A DNA stretch of 64,000 nucleotides from contig NZ_CP087131.1 in the NCBI RefSeq assembly GCF_020911865.1, forward strand, positions 186,001 through 250,000, written 5' to 3'. The notes beneath the pieces are model-generated. The model saw nothing but the letters and a program-made list of their open reading frames with translations. It searched no databases and was not told where the DNA came from. The stretch comes from Chryseobacterium sp. C-71. GTDB lineage: Bacteria > Bacteroidota > Bacteroidia > Flavobacteriales > Weeksellaceae. A program made the translations under genes and the position numbers. How positions within the stretch are numbered: the first letter of the stretch is position 1; each line of letters begins with the position of its first letter. Positions 37,190-45,931 of the stretch are shown piece after piece.

Positions 37190-38887
37190 ATGAAGAAATA
37201 TGTTATCGGATTAGATTATGGAACAGATTCCGTTCGTGCAGTCCTGATTGATACAGAAAACGGAGCCGAACTCGCAACATCCGTAAGCTACTACCAAAGA
37301 TGGAAAGAAGGAAAATTCTGCCAGCCGGAACAAAACCAATTTCGTCAGCATCCTTTAGACCATATCGAAGGCTTGGAAAAAACCATTTCCGATGTGGTAA
37401 AAGAAAGTGGAGTAGCACCCGAAAGTATTGTCAGCATTTGTATTGATACCACTGGTTCATCACCGCTTCCGGTAAACAAAGAAGGAATTGCATTGGCTTT
37501 AACGCCTGGTTTCGAACAAAATCCAAATGCAATGATGGTATTGTGGAAAGACCATACTTCAATTTCAGAAGCCGAGGAAATCAACCATTTGGCGAGAAAT
37601 TGGGGCGGCGAAGATTATACCAAATTTGAAGGCGGAATCTATTCTTCCGAATGGTTTTGGGCAAAAATTCTTCATATTAATAGAGTCGATGAAAATGTAA
37701 AAAATGCGGCTTACAGCTGGATGGAACATTGCGATTATATCACATTTCTCCTTTCCGATAATCAGGATTTATCAACCTTTAAAAGAAGCCGTTGCGCAGC
37801 GGGTCACAAAGCAATGTGGCACGAATCGTGGGATGGATTGCCGTCAAAGGATTTCCTCGGTCAGTTAGACCCGTCATTGGCTGAACTTCGTGACAGGTTG
37901 TACGATAAAACTTACACTTCTGATGAGGTTGCAGGAAATTTAAATCAAGAATGGGCAGCAAAACTAGGCTTGACAACCAACACAGTGATTGCCGTAGGAA
38001 CTTTCGACGCCCATTCCGGAGCAGTCGGCGCAAAAGTGGAGGAGAATACTTTGATTAGGATTATGGGAACTTCCACCTGCGATATTATGGTTGCACCCAA
38101 CGATATTATCGGAGACAAAACGGTCAAAGGAATCTGCGGACAAGTAGATGGTTCTGTGATTCCGGGATTGATGGGGCTTGAGGCTGGTCAGTCTGCGTTC
38201 GGAGATTTGTTGGCTTGGTACAAAGATATTCTGATGTGGCCAACTCAAAATATTCTGATGAATTCTAATGTTATTGATGAAAATCAAAAACAACAATTAA
38301 AGGAAGAAATAGAAAACAATCTCATCCGAAATCTTACTTTGGAAGCCGAAAAAATTCCACTTTCCGAAGCCGTTCCCATTGCCTTAGACTGGGTGAATGG
38401 ACGAAGAACGCCCGATGCCAATCAGGAACTGAAAGCAGCTATCAGCAACCTTTCGTTAGGTACAAAAGCACCACATATTTTCAAAGCATTGGTGAATGCC
38501 ATTTGTTTCGGTTCCAAAAAAATCGTCGACCGTTTCGAAGAAGAAGGCGTGAAAATCGAAAAAGTCATCGGAATTGGCGGTGTTGCCAGAAAATCACCGT
38601 TCATTATGCAGACTTTGGCGAACGTCCTGAATATGCCGATTGTGGTGGCAGCTTCAGACCAGGCTCCGGCTTTGGGAGCAGCCATTTACGCAGCCGTTGC
38701 AGCCGGAATTTACCCGAATGTTCAGGACGCGAGCCAGAAAATGGGTTCCGATTTCGAAGCCGAATATTTCCCGCAGGCAGAACACGTAGAAAAATATGCA
38801 GAGTTGATGAACCAATATCAGATTCTCGCAGACTTCACGGAAAAAAATATCAAATCGAAAAAGATGTCGAAATTTGAGAATTTGTAG
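37190..38887 (+). CDS. araB: Ribulokinase
   Basis: Phosphorylates L-ribulose with ATP. The 565 residues are the usual ribulokinase length. VIGLDYGTDSVRAVLIDTENG is the FGGY phosphate-binding start, followed by CIDTTGSSPLPV, WKDHTS, RCAAGHKAMWHESW and IMGTSTCDIM, all ribulokinase-type. The C-terminal FGSKKIVDRFEEEGVKIEKVIGIGG region completes the ATP site. It is first of the arabinose genes; hairpin repeats fill the 449 bp to araD. Confidence 0.96.
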   Translation: MKKYVIGLDYGTDSVRAVLIDTENGAELATSVSYYQRWKEGKFCQPEQNQFRQHPLDHIEGLEKTISDVVKESGVAPESIVSICIDTTGSSPLPVNKEGIALALTPGFEQNPNAMMVLWKDHTSISEAEEINHLARNWGGEDYTKFEGGIYSSEWFWAKILHINRVDENVKNAAYSWMEHCDYITFLLSDNQDLSTFKRSRCAAGHKAMWHESWDGLPSKDFLGQLDPSLAELRDRLYDKTYTSDEVAGNLNQEWAAKLGLTTNTVIAVGTFDAHSGAVGAKVEENTLIRIMGTSTCDIMVAPNDIIGDKTVKGICGQVDGSVIPGLMGLEAGQSAFGDLLAWYKDILMWPTQNILMNSNVIDENQKQQLKEEIENNLIRNLTLEAEKIPLSEAVPIALDWVNGRRTPDANQELKAAISNLSLGTKAPHIFKALVNAICFGSKKIVDRFEEEGVKIEKVIGIGGVARKSPFIMQTLANVLNMPIVVAASDQAPALGAAIYAAVAAGIYPNVQDASQKMGSDFEAEYFPQAEHVEKYAELMNQYQILADFTEKNIKSKKMSKFENL

Positions 38888-39336
38888 TTGATAGAAGTTT
38901 ACAATCTGGTTTTGATAGCTCCGTAGGAGCGTACAGTTAATAGCCAAACATAAGCATCCATACACATCAAGCCTCGTAGAGGCGACCTGTTAATTGAATA
39001 TATATAATTAGAACCATCAACTAAAAAACAATAACCAAAATTTTTATGGCAGCTTTATCCGCCCTCCGTTCCCGCTTTTTTTGTTCCGCTTTGCTACACA
39101 AAAAGAGCTCCACTCAGGTCGGGCTGCAAACGATTCACTGCTGGAATTAAATCAATAGAAACGGGCTTTAGTCCGTTTAATAAATAAACAATCAAATCGG
39201 CTTTAGCCAAAACTTATTATAAATTTTGGCTAAAGCCGAATGAGAATCAAAGATCAGACATCGGGCTAAAGCCCGACACAATTGAAGAATCTCAATATCT
39301 AATTTTTTAATCTTTCAATCATTTAATAAAAATAAA
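38888..39336. other. Repeat-filled gap between araB and araD
   Basis: 449 bases with no gene. It holds GCTCCGTAGGAGC (38918-38930), GCCTCGTAGAGGC (38970-38982), family A copy 3 (39041-39137) and GGCTTTAGCC-type repeats (39159-39276). The last group includes a 15-bp arm pair CGGCTTTAGCCAAAA (39198-39212) / TTTTGGCTAAAGCCG (39225-39239). Confidence 0.8.
39041..39137 (+). repeat. Long hairpin repeat, family A copy 3
   Basis: Arms ATGGCAGC and GGGCTGC, inner stem CGCTTTTTTT with AAAAAGAGC. The middle GTTCCGCTTTGCTACAC is shared with copy 4. Unlike the other copies it is not directly after a stop codon; other repeats separate it from araB. Confidence 0.82.
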
Positions 39337-40035
39337 ATGAGCATCTATAAAGAACTCCAGAGAGAATGTTACGAAGCCAATATGCAGTTGGATGCTTTGA
39401 AGCTGGTGGTTTATACATTCGGAAACGTAAGTGCCGTCGACCGAGAAAAAGGAATCTTTGCCATCAAACCAAGCGGTGTTCCTTATGAATTGTTGAAACC
39501 GGAAGACATTGTGATTTTAGATTACGATGCCAATGTGGTTGAAGGAAATTTAAGACCATCTTCCGACACCAAAACCCACGCTTACCTTTACAAAAACTGG
39601 GAAAAAATCGGCGGAATTTCCCATACGCACGCTATTTATTCTGTAGCTTGGGCTCAGGCACAAATGGATATTCCGATTTTCGGGACGACACACGCAGACC
39701 ATCTGACGACAGATATTCCCTGTGCACCGCCAATGCGTGATGATTTAATTGAAGGAAATTACGAATACAACACCGGAATTCAGATTTTAGATTGTTTCAA
39801 AGAAAAAGAACTGTCTTACGAAGAAGTCGAAATGGTTCTCATCGGAAATCACGGACCATTCACTTGGGGGAAAAACGCTGATAAAGCCGTTTACAACAGC
39901 AAAGTTCTGGAAACCATCGCAGAAATGGCGTATCGCACAAGACAGATCAACCCAAATGCGCCACGCCTGAAAGATTCACTCATCAAAAAACATTACGAAC
40001 GAAAACACGGCAAAAATGCCTATTACGGACAGTAG
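39337..40035 (+). CDS. araD: L-ribulose-5-phosphate 4-epimerase
   Basis: A 232-residue class II aldolase-type epimerase that turns L-ribulose-5-phosphate into D-xylulose-5-phosphate. GNVSAVDREKG (phosphate-binding region), SSDTKTHAYLYKNW, ISHTHAIYSVAWAQA (zinc His pair), IFGTTHADHL and VLIGNHGPFTWG (third zinc His) are all in family order. It lies between araB and araA. The start MSIYKELQRECYEANMQL is the usual N-terminus. Confidence 0.96.
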   Translation: MSIYKELQRECYEANMQLDALKLVVYTFGNVSAVDREKGIFAIKPSGVPYELLKPEDIVILDYDANVVEGNLRPSSDTKTHAYLYKNWEKIGGISHTHAIYSVAWAQAQMDIPIFGTTHADHLTTDIPCAPPMRDDLIEGNYEYNTGIQILDCFKEKELSYEEVEMVLIGNHGPFTWGKNADKAVYNSKVLETIAEMAYRTRQINPNAPRLKDSLIKKHYERKHGKNAYYGQ

Positions 40036-40104
40036 TTTGGCTTCTGGCGGATGGCTTTTAGCTTTTTTGCTTTTGGCAATTATCGTCATTCAATAGAGGA
40101 CTAC

Positions 40105-40189
40105 GAACCCGAAGGGTTCAATATCAGTAGCCGTAGGTGTAAACCTATGAATGAGAAATGTACAAAATCCACAGAACCCGAAGGGTTCA
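40105..40189. repeat. GAACCC-GAA-GGGTTC hairpin repeats before araA
   Basis: GAACCCGAAGGGTTC at 40105-40119 and again at 40175-40189, with GCCGTAGGTG-type units between and after. An apparent 79-codon ORF here is made of these repeats. A CAACCATC-rich run leads to the araA start at 40284. Confidence 0.8.
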
Positions 40190-40283
40190 ATTTAAATGAC
40201 TGTAGGTACACACTAAAAAATAATTATAATAAACCAATAACTATCAACCATCCACCATCAACCAACAACCATCAACTAAAAAT

Positions 40284-41780
40284 ATGTTAACACCTCTCAA
40301 TACAAAAGAAATCTGGTTCATCACCGGAAGCCAGCATTTATACGGACCTGAAACCTTAGCTCAGGTTGCCGAACATTCAAAGAAAATTGTGGAAGCTCTC
40401 AATGCTTCGTCATCTATTCCTGTAAAAGTGGTTTTAAAACCAACCGTAAAAACGACGGAAGAAATTTTTGAAACTCTTACAGCCGCCAATTTTGCCAAAG
40501 ATTGCATCGGAATTGTAACCTGGATGCACACGTTTTCTCCTGCCAAAATGTGGATTCGTGGCTTGACCGCCTTACAAAAACCAATGTTGCATCTTCATAC
40601 GCAGTTCAATCAGGATATTCCGTGGGCTACGATGGATATGGATTTTATGAACCTGAATCAGGCCGCTCACGGCGACCGTGAATTTGGATTTATGGTAAGT
40701 CGTCTTCGCAAAAACAGAAAAGTGGTTGTAGGACATTGGGCAGACGAAAGAGTTCAGAAACAAATCGGAAACTGGAGCCGTGTTGCAGCAGGTTGGGACG
40801 ATTGGCAAGGTGCAAAATTCGCTCGTTTTGGCGACAATATGAGATATGTTGCCGTTACAGATGGCGACAAAGTAGAAGCGGAAACCAAATTCGGATTTTC
40901 AGTAAATACTTGGGGAATCGGGGATTTGGTTAGCGTTGTCAATTCGATTGGCGATGGCGAAATCAAAACTTTGATGGAAGAATATGAAGCCTCATACAAA
41001 ATGGCTGAATCTCTCCTTTCAGGCGGAAGCAACAGAAAATCTCTTGAAGCAGCTGCAAGAATAGAATTAGGTTTAGAAAAATTCCTGAAAGACGGAAATT
41101 TCAAAGGTTTCTCAGATACTTTTGAAGACCTTCACGGTTTGGAACAACTTCCGGGAATTGCCGTTCAGAGGTTAATGGAAAAAGGTTATGGTTTTGCAGG
41201 AGAAGGTGACTGGAAAACTGCCGCTTTAGTTCGTGCGATGAAAACGATGGGACAAGGTCTTGAGGGTGGAAACGCATTTATGGAAGATTACACTTATCAT
41301 TTAAATCCTTCAAACCCTTCGGTTTTAGGCTCGCATATGCTGGAAGTTGACCCTGTTTTGGCGGTTGACAAACCTTCTTGTGAGATCCATCCGTTGGGAA
41401 TTGGTGGAAAAGCAGACCCGGTTCGTTTGGTTTTCAATTCAAGAGGAAATATCGATTCTCTGAATGCTGCTTTGATGGATTTTGGAAATCATTTCAGGCT
41501 TTTAATTAATAAAACAAAAGCGTTGGAAATCACTGAAGAATTACCAAAACTTCCTGTGGCAAGAGTTCTTTGGAAGCCGCTTCCTGATTTGTACACGGCT
41601 GCAGAAGCCTGGATTTTGGCTGGTGGAGCGCATCACACGTGTTACAGTGAAAACATCAGTGCAGAGCAGCTGGAAGATTTTGCAGAAATTGCAGGAATTG
41701 AATCTCTTTTTATCGATGAAGACACAAAAATCCGTGATTTTAAGAATACCCTTCGTTGGAATGAGATTTATTATCGTTAA
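40284..41780 (+). CDS. araA: L-arabinose isomerase
   Basis: Converts L-arabinose to L-ribulose. The 498 residues are full length. The N-terminus [58 protein letters not shown] (metal-binding Glu) and MEDYTYHL are diagnostic, with the metal His ligands in GSHMLEVDP and [13 protein letters not shown]. It sits in the araB-araD-araA-galM-symporter row. Confidence 0.97.
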   Translation: MLTPLNTKEIWFITGSQHLYGPETLAQVAEHSKKIVEALNASSSIPVKVVLKPTVKTTEEIFETLTAANFAKDCIGIVTWMHTFSPAKMWIRGLTALQKPMLHLHTQFNQDIPWATMDMDFMNLNQAAHGDREFGFMVSRLRKNRKVVVGHWADERVQKQIGNWSRVAAGWDDWQGAKFARFGDNMRYVAVTDGDKVEAETKFGFSVNTWGIGDLVSVVNSIGDGEIKTLMEEYEASYKMAESLLSGGSNRKSLEAAARIELGLEKFLKDGNFKGFSDTFEDLHGLEQLPGIAVQRLMEKGYGFAGEGDWKTAALVRAMKTMGQGLEGGNAFMEDYTYHLNPSNPSVLGSHMLEVDPVLAVDKPSCEIHPLGIGGKADPVRLVFNSRGNIDSLNAALMDFGNHFRLLINKTKALEITEELPKLPVARVLWKPLPDLYTAAEAWILAGGAHHTCYSENISAEQLEDFAEIAGIESLFIDEDTKIRDFKNTLRWNEIYYR

Positions 41781-41801
41781 TCTTGCAAAATCATTCAGAC
41801 T

Positions 41802-42959
41802 ATGAAAAAAATAACTTATAACCTGATTATTATTGCGCTTTTATGTATTTTCGGGTGCAATAAAAAAGAAAATAATAATCAGCCTCAAAAAGAGAATATG
41901 GAAAACATACAGGTTTCAGATTACGGAGTAACAGCGAAAGGCGATTCCATCAAAAAATATACTTTAACGAATAAAAATGGGATGAAGGTGGAAGTCATCA
42001 ATTTTGGTGGAATTATCACCTCACTCACGGCTCCCGACAAAAACGGAAAATATGAAGATGTCGTTTTAGGTTTCACAAAACCTGAAGATTATTTCAACGG
42101 AAATTCTTACTATTTTGGCGCTTTGATTGGCCGCTTTGGAAACAGAATTGCCAACGCCAAATTCACTTTGGAAGGCAAAACCTATGACATCCATAAAAAC
42201 GACGGACCAAACAGTCTTCACGGTGGAAAAGAAGGTTTTCATACCAAATTCTGGAATATTGAAACTGTAAAAGATGCAAAATTTCCAACGTTGAAGCTAG
42301 CTTACACAAGTGAAGATGGTGAACAGGGTTATCCTGGAAAACTGACGACAAATGTTTTGTATACTTTGACAGATGACAATGCTTTGGAGATTTCTTACGA
42401 AGCTACTACGGATAAAGCAACAGTTGTGAATCTGACGCAACATTCGTATTTCAATCTTTCAGGGAATTTCTCAAAAACGATTACCGACCACGAACTGCAA
42501 ATCAATGCAGATAAATTCTTACCTGTAAATGAAACGTTAATTCCAACAGGCGAACAGAAGTCTGTAAAAGGAAGTCCATTTGATTTTACCGTTTCAAAAC
42601 CAATTGGAAAAGATATCAATGCTGATGACGACCAGCTGAAAAAAGGAAAAGGCTACGACCACAACTGGATTCTGAACGGAAGCGGACTGAGAAGCATTGC
42701 CAAAGTTTATCATCCTGAATCGGGAAGAGTGATGGAAGTTTTGACAGACGAACCAGGCGTTCAGTTCTATTCAGGTAATTTCCTTGACGGGAAATTCGAT
42801 ACTAAAACAGGTGGCAAAAATGAATTCAGAACAGGTTTCTGTTTGGAAACTCAACATTTCCCGGATTCTCCGAACCAAGCTTCTTTCCCTTCAACAGAAC
42901 TGAAGCCGGGTCAAAAATATCAGTCAAAAACAATTTATAAATTCTCAGTTAAAAAATAA
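41802..42959 (+). CDS. galM: Aldose 1-epimerase (mutarotase), lipoprotein
   Basis: A 385-residue galactose-mutarotase-family enzyme that interconverts sugar anomers. The N-terminus is a lipoprotein signal with LCIFGC as lipobox, so it acts in the periplasm, unlike cytoplasmic enterobacterial GalM. NLTQHSYFNLSG carries the catalytic His and CLETQHFPDSPNQ the catalytic Glu; GRFGNRIANAKF and DGPNSLHGGKEGF are conserved substrate-site segments. It is 21 bp after araA and 3 bp before the symporter, so it probably supplies the right arabinose or xylose anomer for uptake. Confidence 0.92.
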   Translation: MKKITYNLIIIALLCIFGCNKKENNNQPQKENMENIQVSDYGVTAKGDSIKKYTLTNKNGMKVEVINFGGIITSLTAPDKNGKYEDVVLGFTKPEDYFNGNSYYFGALIGRFGNRIANAKFTLEGKTYDIHKNDGPNSLHGGKEGFHTKFWNIETVKDAKFPTLKLAYTSEDGEQGYPGKLTTNVLYTLTDDNALEISYEATTDKATVVNLTQHSYFNLSGNFSKTITDHELQINADKFLPVNETLIPTGEQKSVKGSPFDFTVSKPIGKDINADDDQLKKGKGYDHNWILNGSGLRSIAKVYHPESGRVMEVLTDEPGVQFYSGNFLDGKFDTKTGGKNEFRTGFCLETQHFPDSPNQASFPSTELKPGQKYQSKTIYKFSVKK

Positions 42960-42962
42960 AAT

Positions 42963-44690
42963 ATGGGAAACTTAGCAACTATTGATATCGTCATATTTCT
43001 GGTTTATTTTGTGGTGGTAGCCGGTTACGGAATCTGGATTTATAACAGAAAAAAATCTGCAGCAACCGGCAGTAAAGATTATTTCCTGGCGGAAGGTTCA
43101 CTAACCTGGTGGGCGATTGGAGCAAGTTTAATTGCTTCCAACATTTCAGCAGAACAGTTCATCGGGATGTCCGGAGAAGGATTTTTCGTAGGCGTTGCCG
43201 TTGCAGCGTATGAATGGATTGCTGCTCTGGCATTGATTATTATTGCAATCTGGTTCATTCCTATTTATCTTAAAAACAAGATTTATACGATGCCCCAGTT
43301 TCTTGAAATGCGTTACAATAAATCAGTTTCACTGATTATGGCAGTTTTCTGGCTGTTCCTTTATGTCATTGTGAATTTAACTTCTATCCTTTATCTCGGA
43401 GCTTTAGCGATCGATACTTTATTGGGCGGAGACAACCTTCACATCATTATGATCGGATTGCTTCTTATGGCTTTATTAATTGGTTTGGGCGGAATGAAAG
43501 TAATCGGTTACACCGACGTAATTCAGGTTGCAGTTTTGATCATTGGAGGTTTTGCTACGGTTTATATGGCTCTTCAAATCGTTGACCAGAGAATCAACGG
43601 AGCTGCCATAGGAAATGCTTTTGCAGGTTTTCAGACATTGATGAAAGAGGCACCACAACATTTTAATTTGATTCTTGATAAACCGACCACAACGACTACC
43701 ACATTGGCAATGCCGGAAAATCTTAGTGTTCAGAAATATGTAGTTCTGCCTGGATTGGCGATGTATTTTGCAGGTCAATGGATTGTAAACTTAAACTATT
43801 GGGGATGCAACCAATACATCACACAACGTGCTTTGGGAGCAGATTTGAAAACCGCAAGAACCGGAATTTTATTCGCAGGATTTTTGAAATTATTTATGCC
43901 GATTATCGTAATGCTTCCGGGAATTGCAGCCTATGTTTTATATACGAAAGGACATTTGCCAGGTTTCAATGGGGTAAAAGACGGTGCTTACTCAGCTATT
44001 TTAGGATTTTTACCAACCGGATTGAAAGGTCTTGCAGTAGCGGCTTTGACGGCAGCAATTGTTGCATCTTTAGCAGGAAAAGTCAACAGTATTTCGACAA
44101 TTTTTACTTTAGATATTTATAAAAAATATTTGAAAGCTGATGCGACAGAAATCGAAATGGTAAGAACAGGACGTTGGGCAATTATCGTGGCGATGTTTGT
44201 GGCTCTGGCGTTTACGTGGACAGATGTTTTGGGAATCGGAGGAGAAGGCGGATTTACATTCATCCAGAAATATACAGGATTTATCAGTCCGGGTGTTTTT
44301 GCGATGTTCCTTTTGGGAATGTTCTGGAAGAGAACCACAGGAACCGCAGCTTTGGTAGGCGTTCTTCTCGGTTTCTTATTGGCAATTTTCTTCAACAGTT
44401 TCGCAGTCGATATTTTCGGAAAAGAAACTTGGCTGTACACCGCTTTTACGTACGAAAAATTAGAAAATGGAGTCGTGCAGACCATTACAGAAATTCCATT
44501 TTTGATCAATATGGGATGGTCATTCTTTATCACGGTTGCCGTAATGGTGATGATAAGTCTCGCAGGACCGAAAGTAAATCCGAAAGCTTTTGCTATTGAC
44601 GCAACAATGTTTAAAGTAGATAACAGAACTTTGGTGTTGATCGTGGTGACATTGCTTCTATTGACCGCACTTTATGTAAGATTCTGGTAA
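42963..44690 (+). CDS. Sodium/sugar symporter (SSS family), probable arabinose uptake
   Basis: A 575-residue inner-membrane protein with about 14 hydrophobic helices. SLIASNISAEQFIGMSGEGF and AYEWIAALALI belong to the sugar-type SSS core (vSGLT-like), and NLNYWGCNQYITQRALGA is the SSS signature. ALTAAIVASLAGKVNSISTIFTLDIYK is a later conserved core helix. It follows galM by 3 bp and ends the ara operon at the shared terminator 44704-44741. Arabinose is the likely substrate by position, xylose is possible. Confidence 0.9.
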   Translation: MGNLATIDIVIFLVYFVVVAGYGIWIYNRKKSAATGSKDYFLAEGSLTWWAIGASLIASNISAEQFIGMSGEGFFVGVAVAAYEWIAALALIIIAIWFIPIYLKNKIYTMPQFLEMRYNKSVSLIMAVFWLFLYVIVNLTSILYLGALAIDTLLGGDNLHIIMIGLLLMALLIGLGGMKVIGYTDVIQVAVLIIGGFATVYMALQIVDQRINGAAIGNAFAGFQTLMKEAPQHFNLILDKPTTTTTTLAMPENLSVQKYVVLPGLAMYFAGQWIVNLNYWGCNQYITQRALGADLKTARTGILFAGFLKLFMPIIVMLPGIAAYVLYTKGHLPGFNGVKDGAYSAILGFLPTGLKGLAVAALTAAIVASLAGKVNSISTIFTLDIYKKYLKADATEIEMVRTGRWAIIVAMFVALAFTWTDVLGIGGEGGFTFIQKYTGFISPGVFAMFLLGMFWKRTTGTAALVGVLLGFLLAIFFNSFAVDIFGKETWLYTAFTYEKLENGVVQTITEIPFLINMGWSFFITVAVMVMISLAGPKVNPKAFAIDATMFKVDNRTLVLIVVTLLLLTALYVRFW

Positions 44691-44703
44691 TATGAAAATA
44701 CTT

Positions 44704-44741
44704 AAAAAAATAGGATGTCGTTATCGGCATCCTATTTTTTT
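44704..44741. terminator. Bidirectional terminator between the ara operon and araR
   Basis: Stem AAAAAAATAGGATG (44704-44717) / CATCCTATTTTTTT (44728-44741), extended inward by TCG/CGG around TTAT. With A and T runs on both sides it can end both converging transcripts. It overlaps the last codon of the Nudix regulator. Confidence 0.9.
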
Positions 44742-45420
44742 ATATTTTAAACATAAAGCCTTCGGCGATTTTTTTGTGGTATTTTTCCTCATCAAAGGTA
44801 TAGAGAAAAGAACCTTTTTTAGACGAGCTCATATCTTTCTCGTTCGTATTTACCAAGACATCAAGTGCATTGATTTTGCTAGTGAAATTCCGCTTGTCAT
44901 ATTTTTCATCAAAAATCGCTTCGTAAAGATTCTGCAGATCTTTCATTGTGAATTTTTCGGGAAGCAATTCAAATCCGATCGGTCTTGTGGTTGCTCTTCT
45001 TCTCAGTCTCAGAACAGCATCTTTTACCATTGCATCGTGATCAAAAATCAAATCCGGGTGATCTTTTAAATCAAACCATTTGGCGCTGTATGTCTCATTG
45101 ATTTGAATAGAATCCTGAATGTTAATCAGTGCATAATGCGATATCGACATAATTCTGGCACTCGGATCGCGGTCGACTGCAGTGTAGGTATTTAATTGTT
45201 CAAGATAGATATTTTCCAGACCTGTCAGCGCATTTAGAATACGATCGGCCGCCTGGTCAGAGCTTTCCTGTTCATTGATAAATCCACCCATCAGTGACCA
45301 ATCTCCTTTGTTGGGTTCGAAATTTCTTTTAATCAGGAGAATTTTAAGATTTTCTCCATCAAAACCGAAAATAATACAGTCTACTGCGACAAAATGTTTG
45401 GGATAATTCTCTTCCATCAA
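44740..45420 (-). CDS. araR: Nudix-domain transcriptional regulator of arabinose genes (AraR-like)
   Basis: A 226-residue NrtR-superfamily regulator. The Nudix-like domain (about 8-145) opens with VAVDCIIFGFDGENLKILLI and its Nudix box aligns without gaps, but the catalytic Glu residues are lost: RILNAL stands in place of REUxEE. The winged-helix domain starts near FELLPEKFTMKDLQNLYEAIF. In Bacteroides an AraR of this type represses arabinose genes and is released by L-arabinose. Here it is convergent with the ara operon and divergent from GH127, and the proposed operator occurs at its own promoter. The starts at 45420 and 45417 (MMEE, MEE) are equivalent. About 45 percent similar in layout to the XylR-like protein by eye. 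Confidence 0.88.
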   Translation of the reverse strand: MMEENYPKHFVAVDCIIFGFDGENLKILLIKRNFEPNKGDWSLMGGFINEQESSDQAADRILNALTGLENIYLEQLNTYTAVDRDPSARIMSISHYALINIQDSIQINETYSAKWFDLKDHPDLIFDHDAMVKDAVLRLRRRATTRPIGFELLPEKFTMKDLQNLYEAIFDEKYDKRNFTSKINALDVLVNTNEKDMSSSKKGSFLYTFDEEKYHKKIAEGFMFKI

Positions 45421-45433
45421 AAATGATTTTGTG

Positions 45434-45441
45434 CAAAGTTA
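45434..45441 (-). promoter_or_regulatory. araR promoter -7 element
   Basis: On the - strand the sequence reads TAACTTTG, a match to TAnnTTTG, 13 nt before the araR start. The spacing equals that before the XylR-like gene, so both regulators seem to have very short leaders. Confidence 0.6.
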
Positions 45442-45477
45442 ATATTTTTGTCGCAAGATTGATGATTCCCGTTCATT

Positions 45478-45496
45478 AAATGTAATTACAACACTT
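45478..45496. promoter_or_regulatory. Candidate AraR operator at the araR promoter
   Basis: AAATGTA-ATTAC-AACACTT, 7+5+7, centred about 60 bp upstream of the araR start. It suggests autoregulation of araR. Confidence 0.65.
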
Positions 45497-45880
45497 TATA
45501 TTCTCATTTAAAATTCAATTATCTAAAATATCCTGTCATACGAAGCTTTTTCGGGAAAGAAATCCTTGGATATTTTGCTAATTCTTCTGTAAATGGTATG
45601 AATCCAATGTCAATAGAGTGTTAAAATAATGTTAAAATTAATTAATTTGATTAAATTTTTGGATAAAGTCAAATATTCACCAATTACGATAAGGCAGTGA
45701 ATCAAAAAACAAAACCCTTTTTCAAACGAATCGTAATTATTTTGGTCACAGCGTTTTGGATATAGTAGCTTGATAACCTACAATTTGGATTATCTTTTTT
45801 TTTATGATAAGGTACGGTTTTTAACTGCTTTTTTTGAAACTCTAAATCAGATTTAATTCCAAGCAATTCTAAAATTCTTT

Positions 45881-45927
45881 TATATCTGAATACTTTCCGC
45901 TATTTTAGAAATGTAGAAATAACATTT
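45881..45927 (+). promoter_or_regulatory. Possible promoter and AraR operator before GH127
   Basis: TATATCTG (45881-45888) departs by one base from TAnnTTTG. AAATGTA-GAAAT-AACATTT (45909-45927) ends 4 nt before the start codon. The operator would lie downstream of the transcription start and could block elongation. Confidence 0.6.
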
Positions 45928-45931
45928 ATTA

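Larger units (their letters stand above)
45421..45931. other. Divergent regulatory region between araR and GH127, no gene
   Basis: 511 AT-rich bases without a plausible ORF. It holds the araR promoter (45434-45441), an AraR operator (45478-45496), a TATGATAAG half-site matching the XylR palindrome (45803-45811), a TATATCTG element (45881-45888) and a second AraR operator (45909-45927). The stretch 45500-45800 shows nothing I recognise. Confidence 0.65.

Noticed and set aside
40051-40290. 79-codon ORF between araD and araA
   Set aside because: It is composed of GAACCCGAAGGGTTC repeats and low-complexity sequence, and it overlaps the araA start.
44174-44599. 141-codon ORF inside the symporter gene
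   Set aside because: Alternate frame of the SSS symporter, rich in Arg, Cys and Ser as expected of a shadow frame.
44692-45069. 125-codon + strand ORF after the symporter
   Set aside because: It is antisense to the well-supported Nudix regulator and covers the terminator; its composition has no protein-like pattern.
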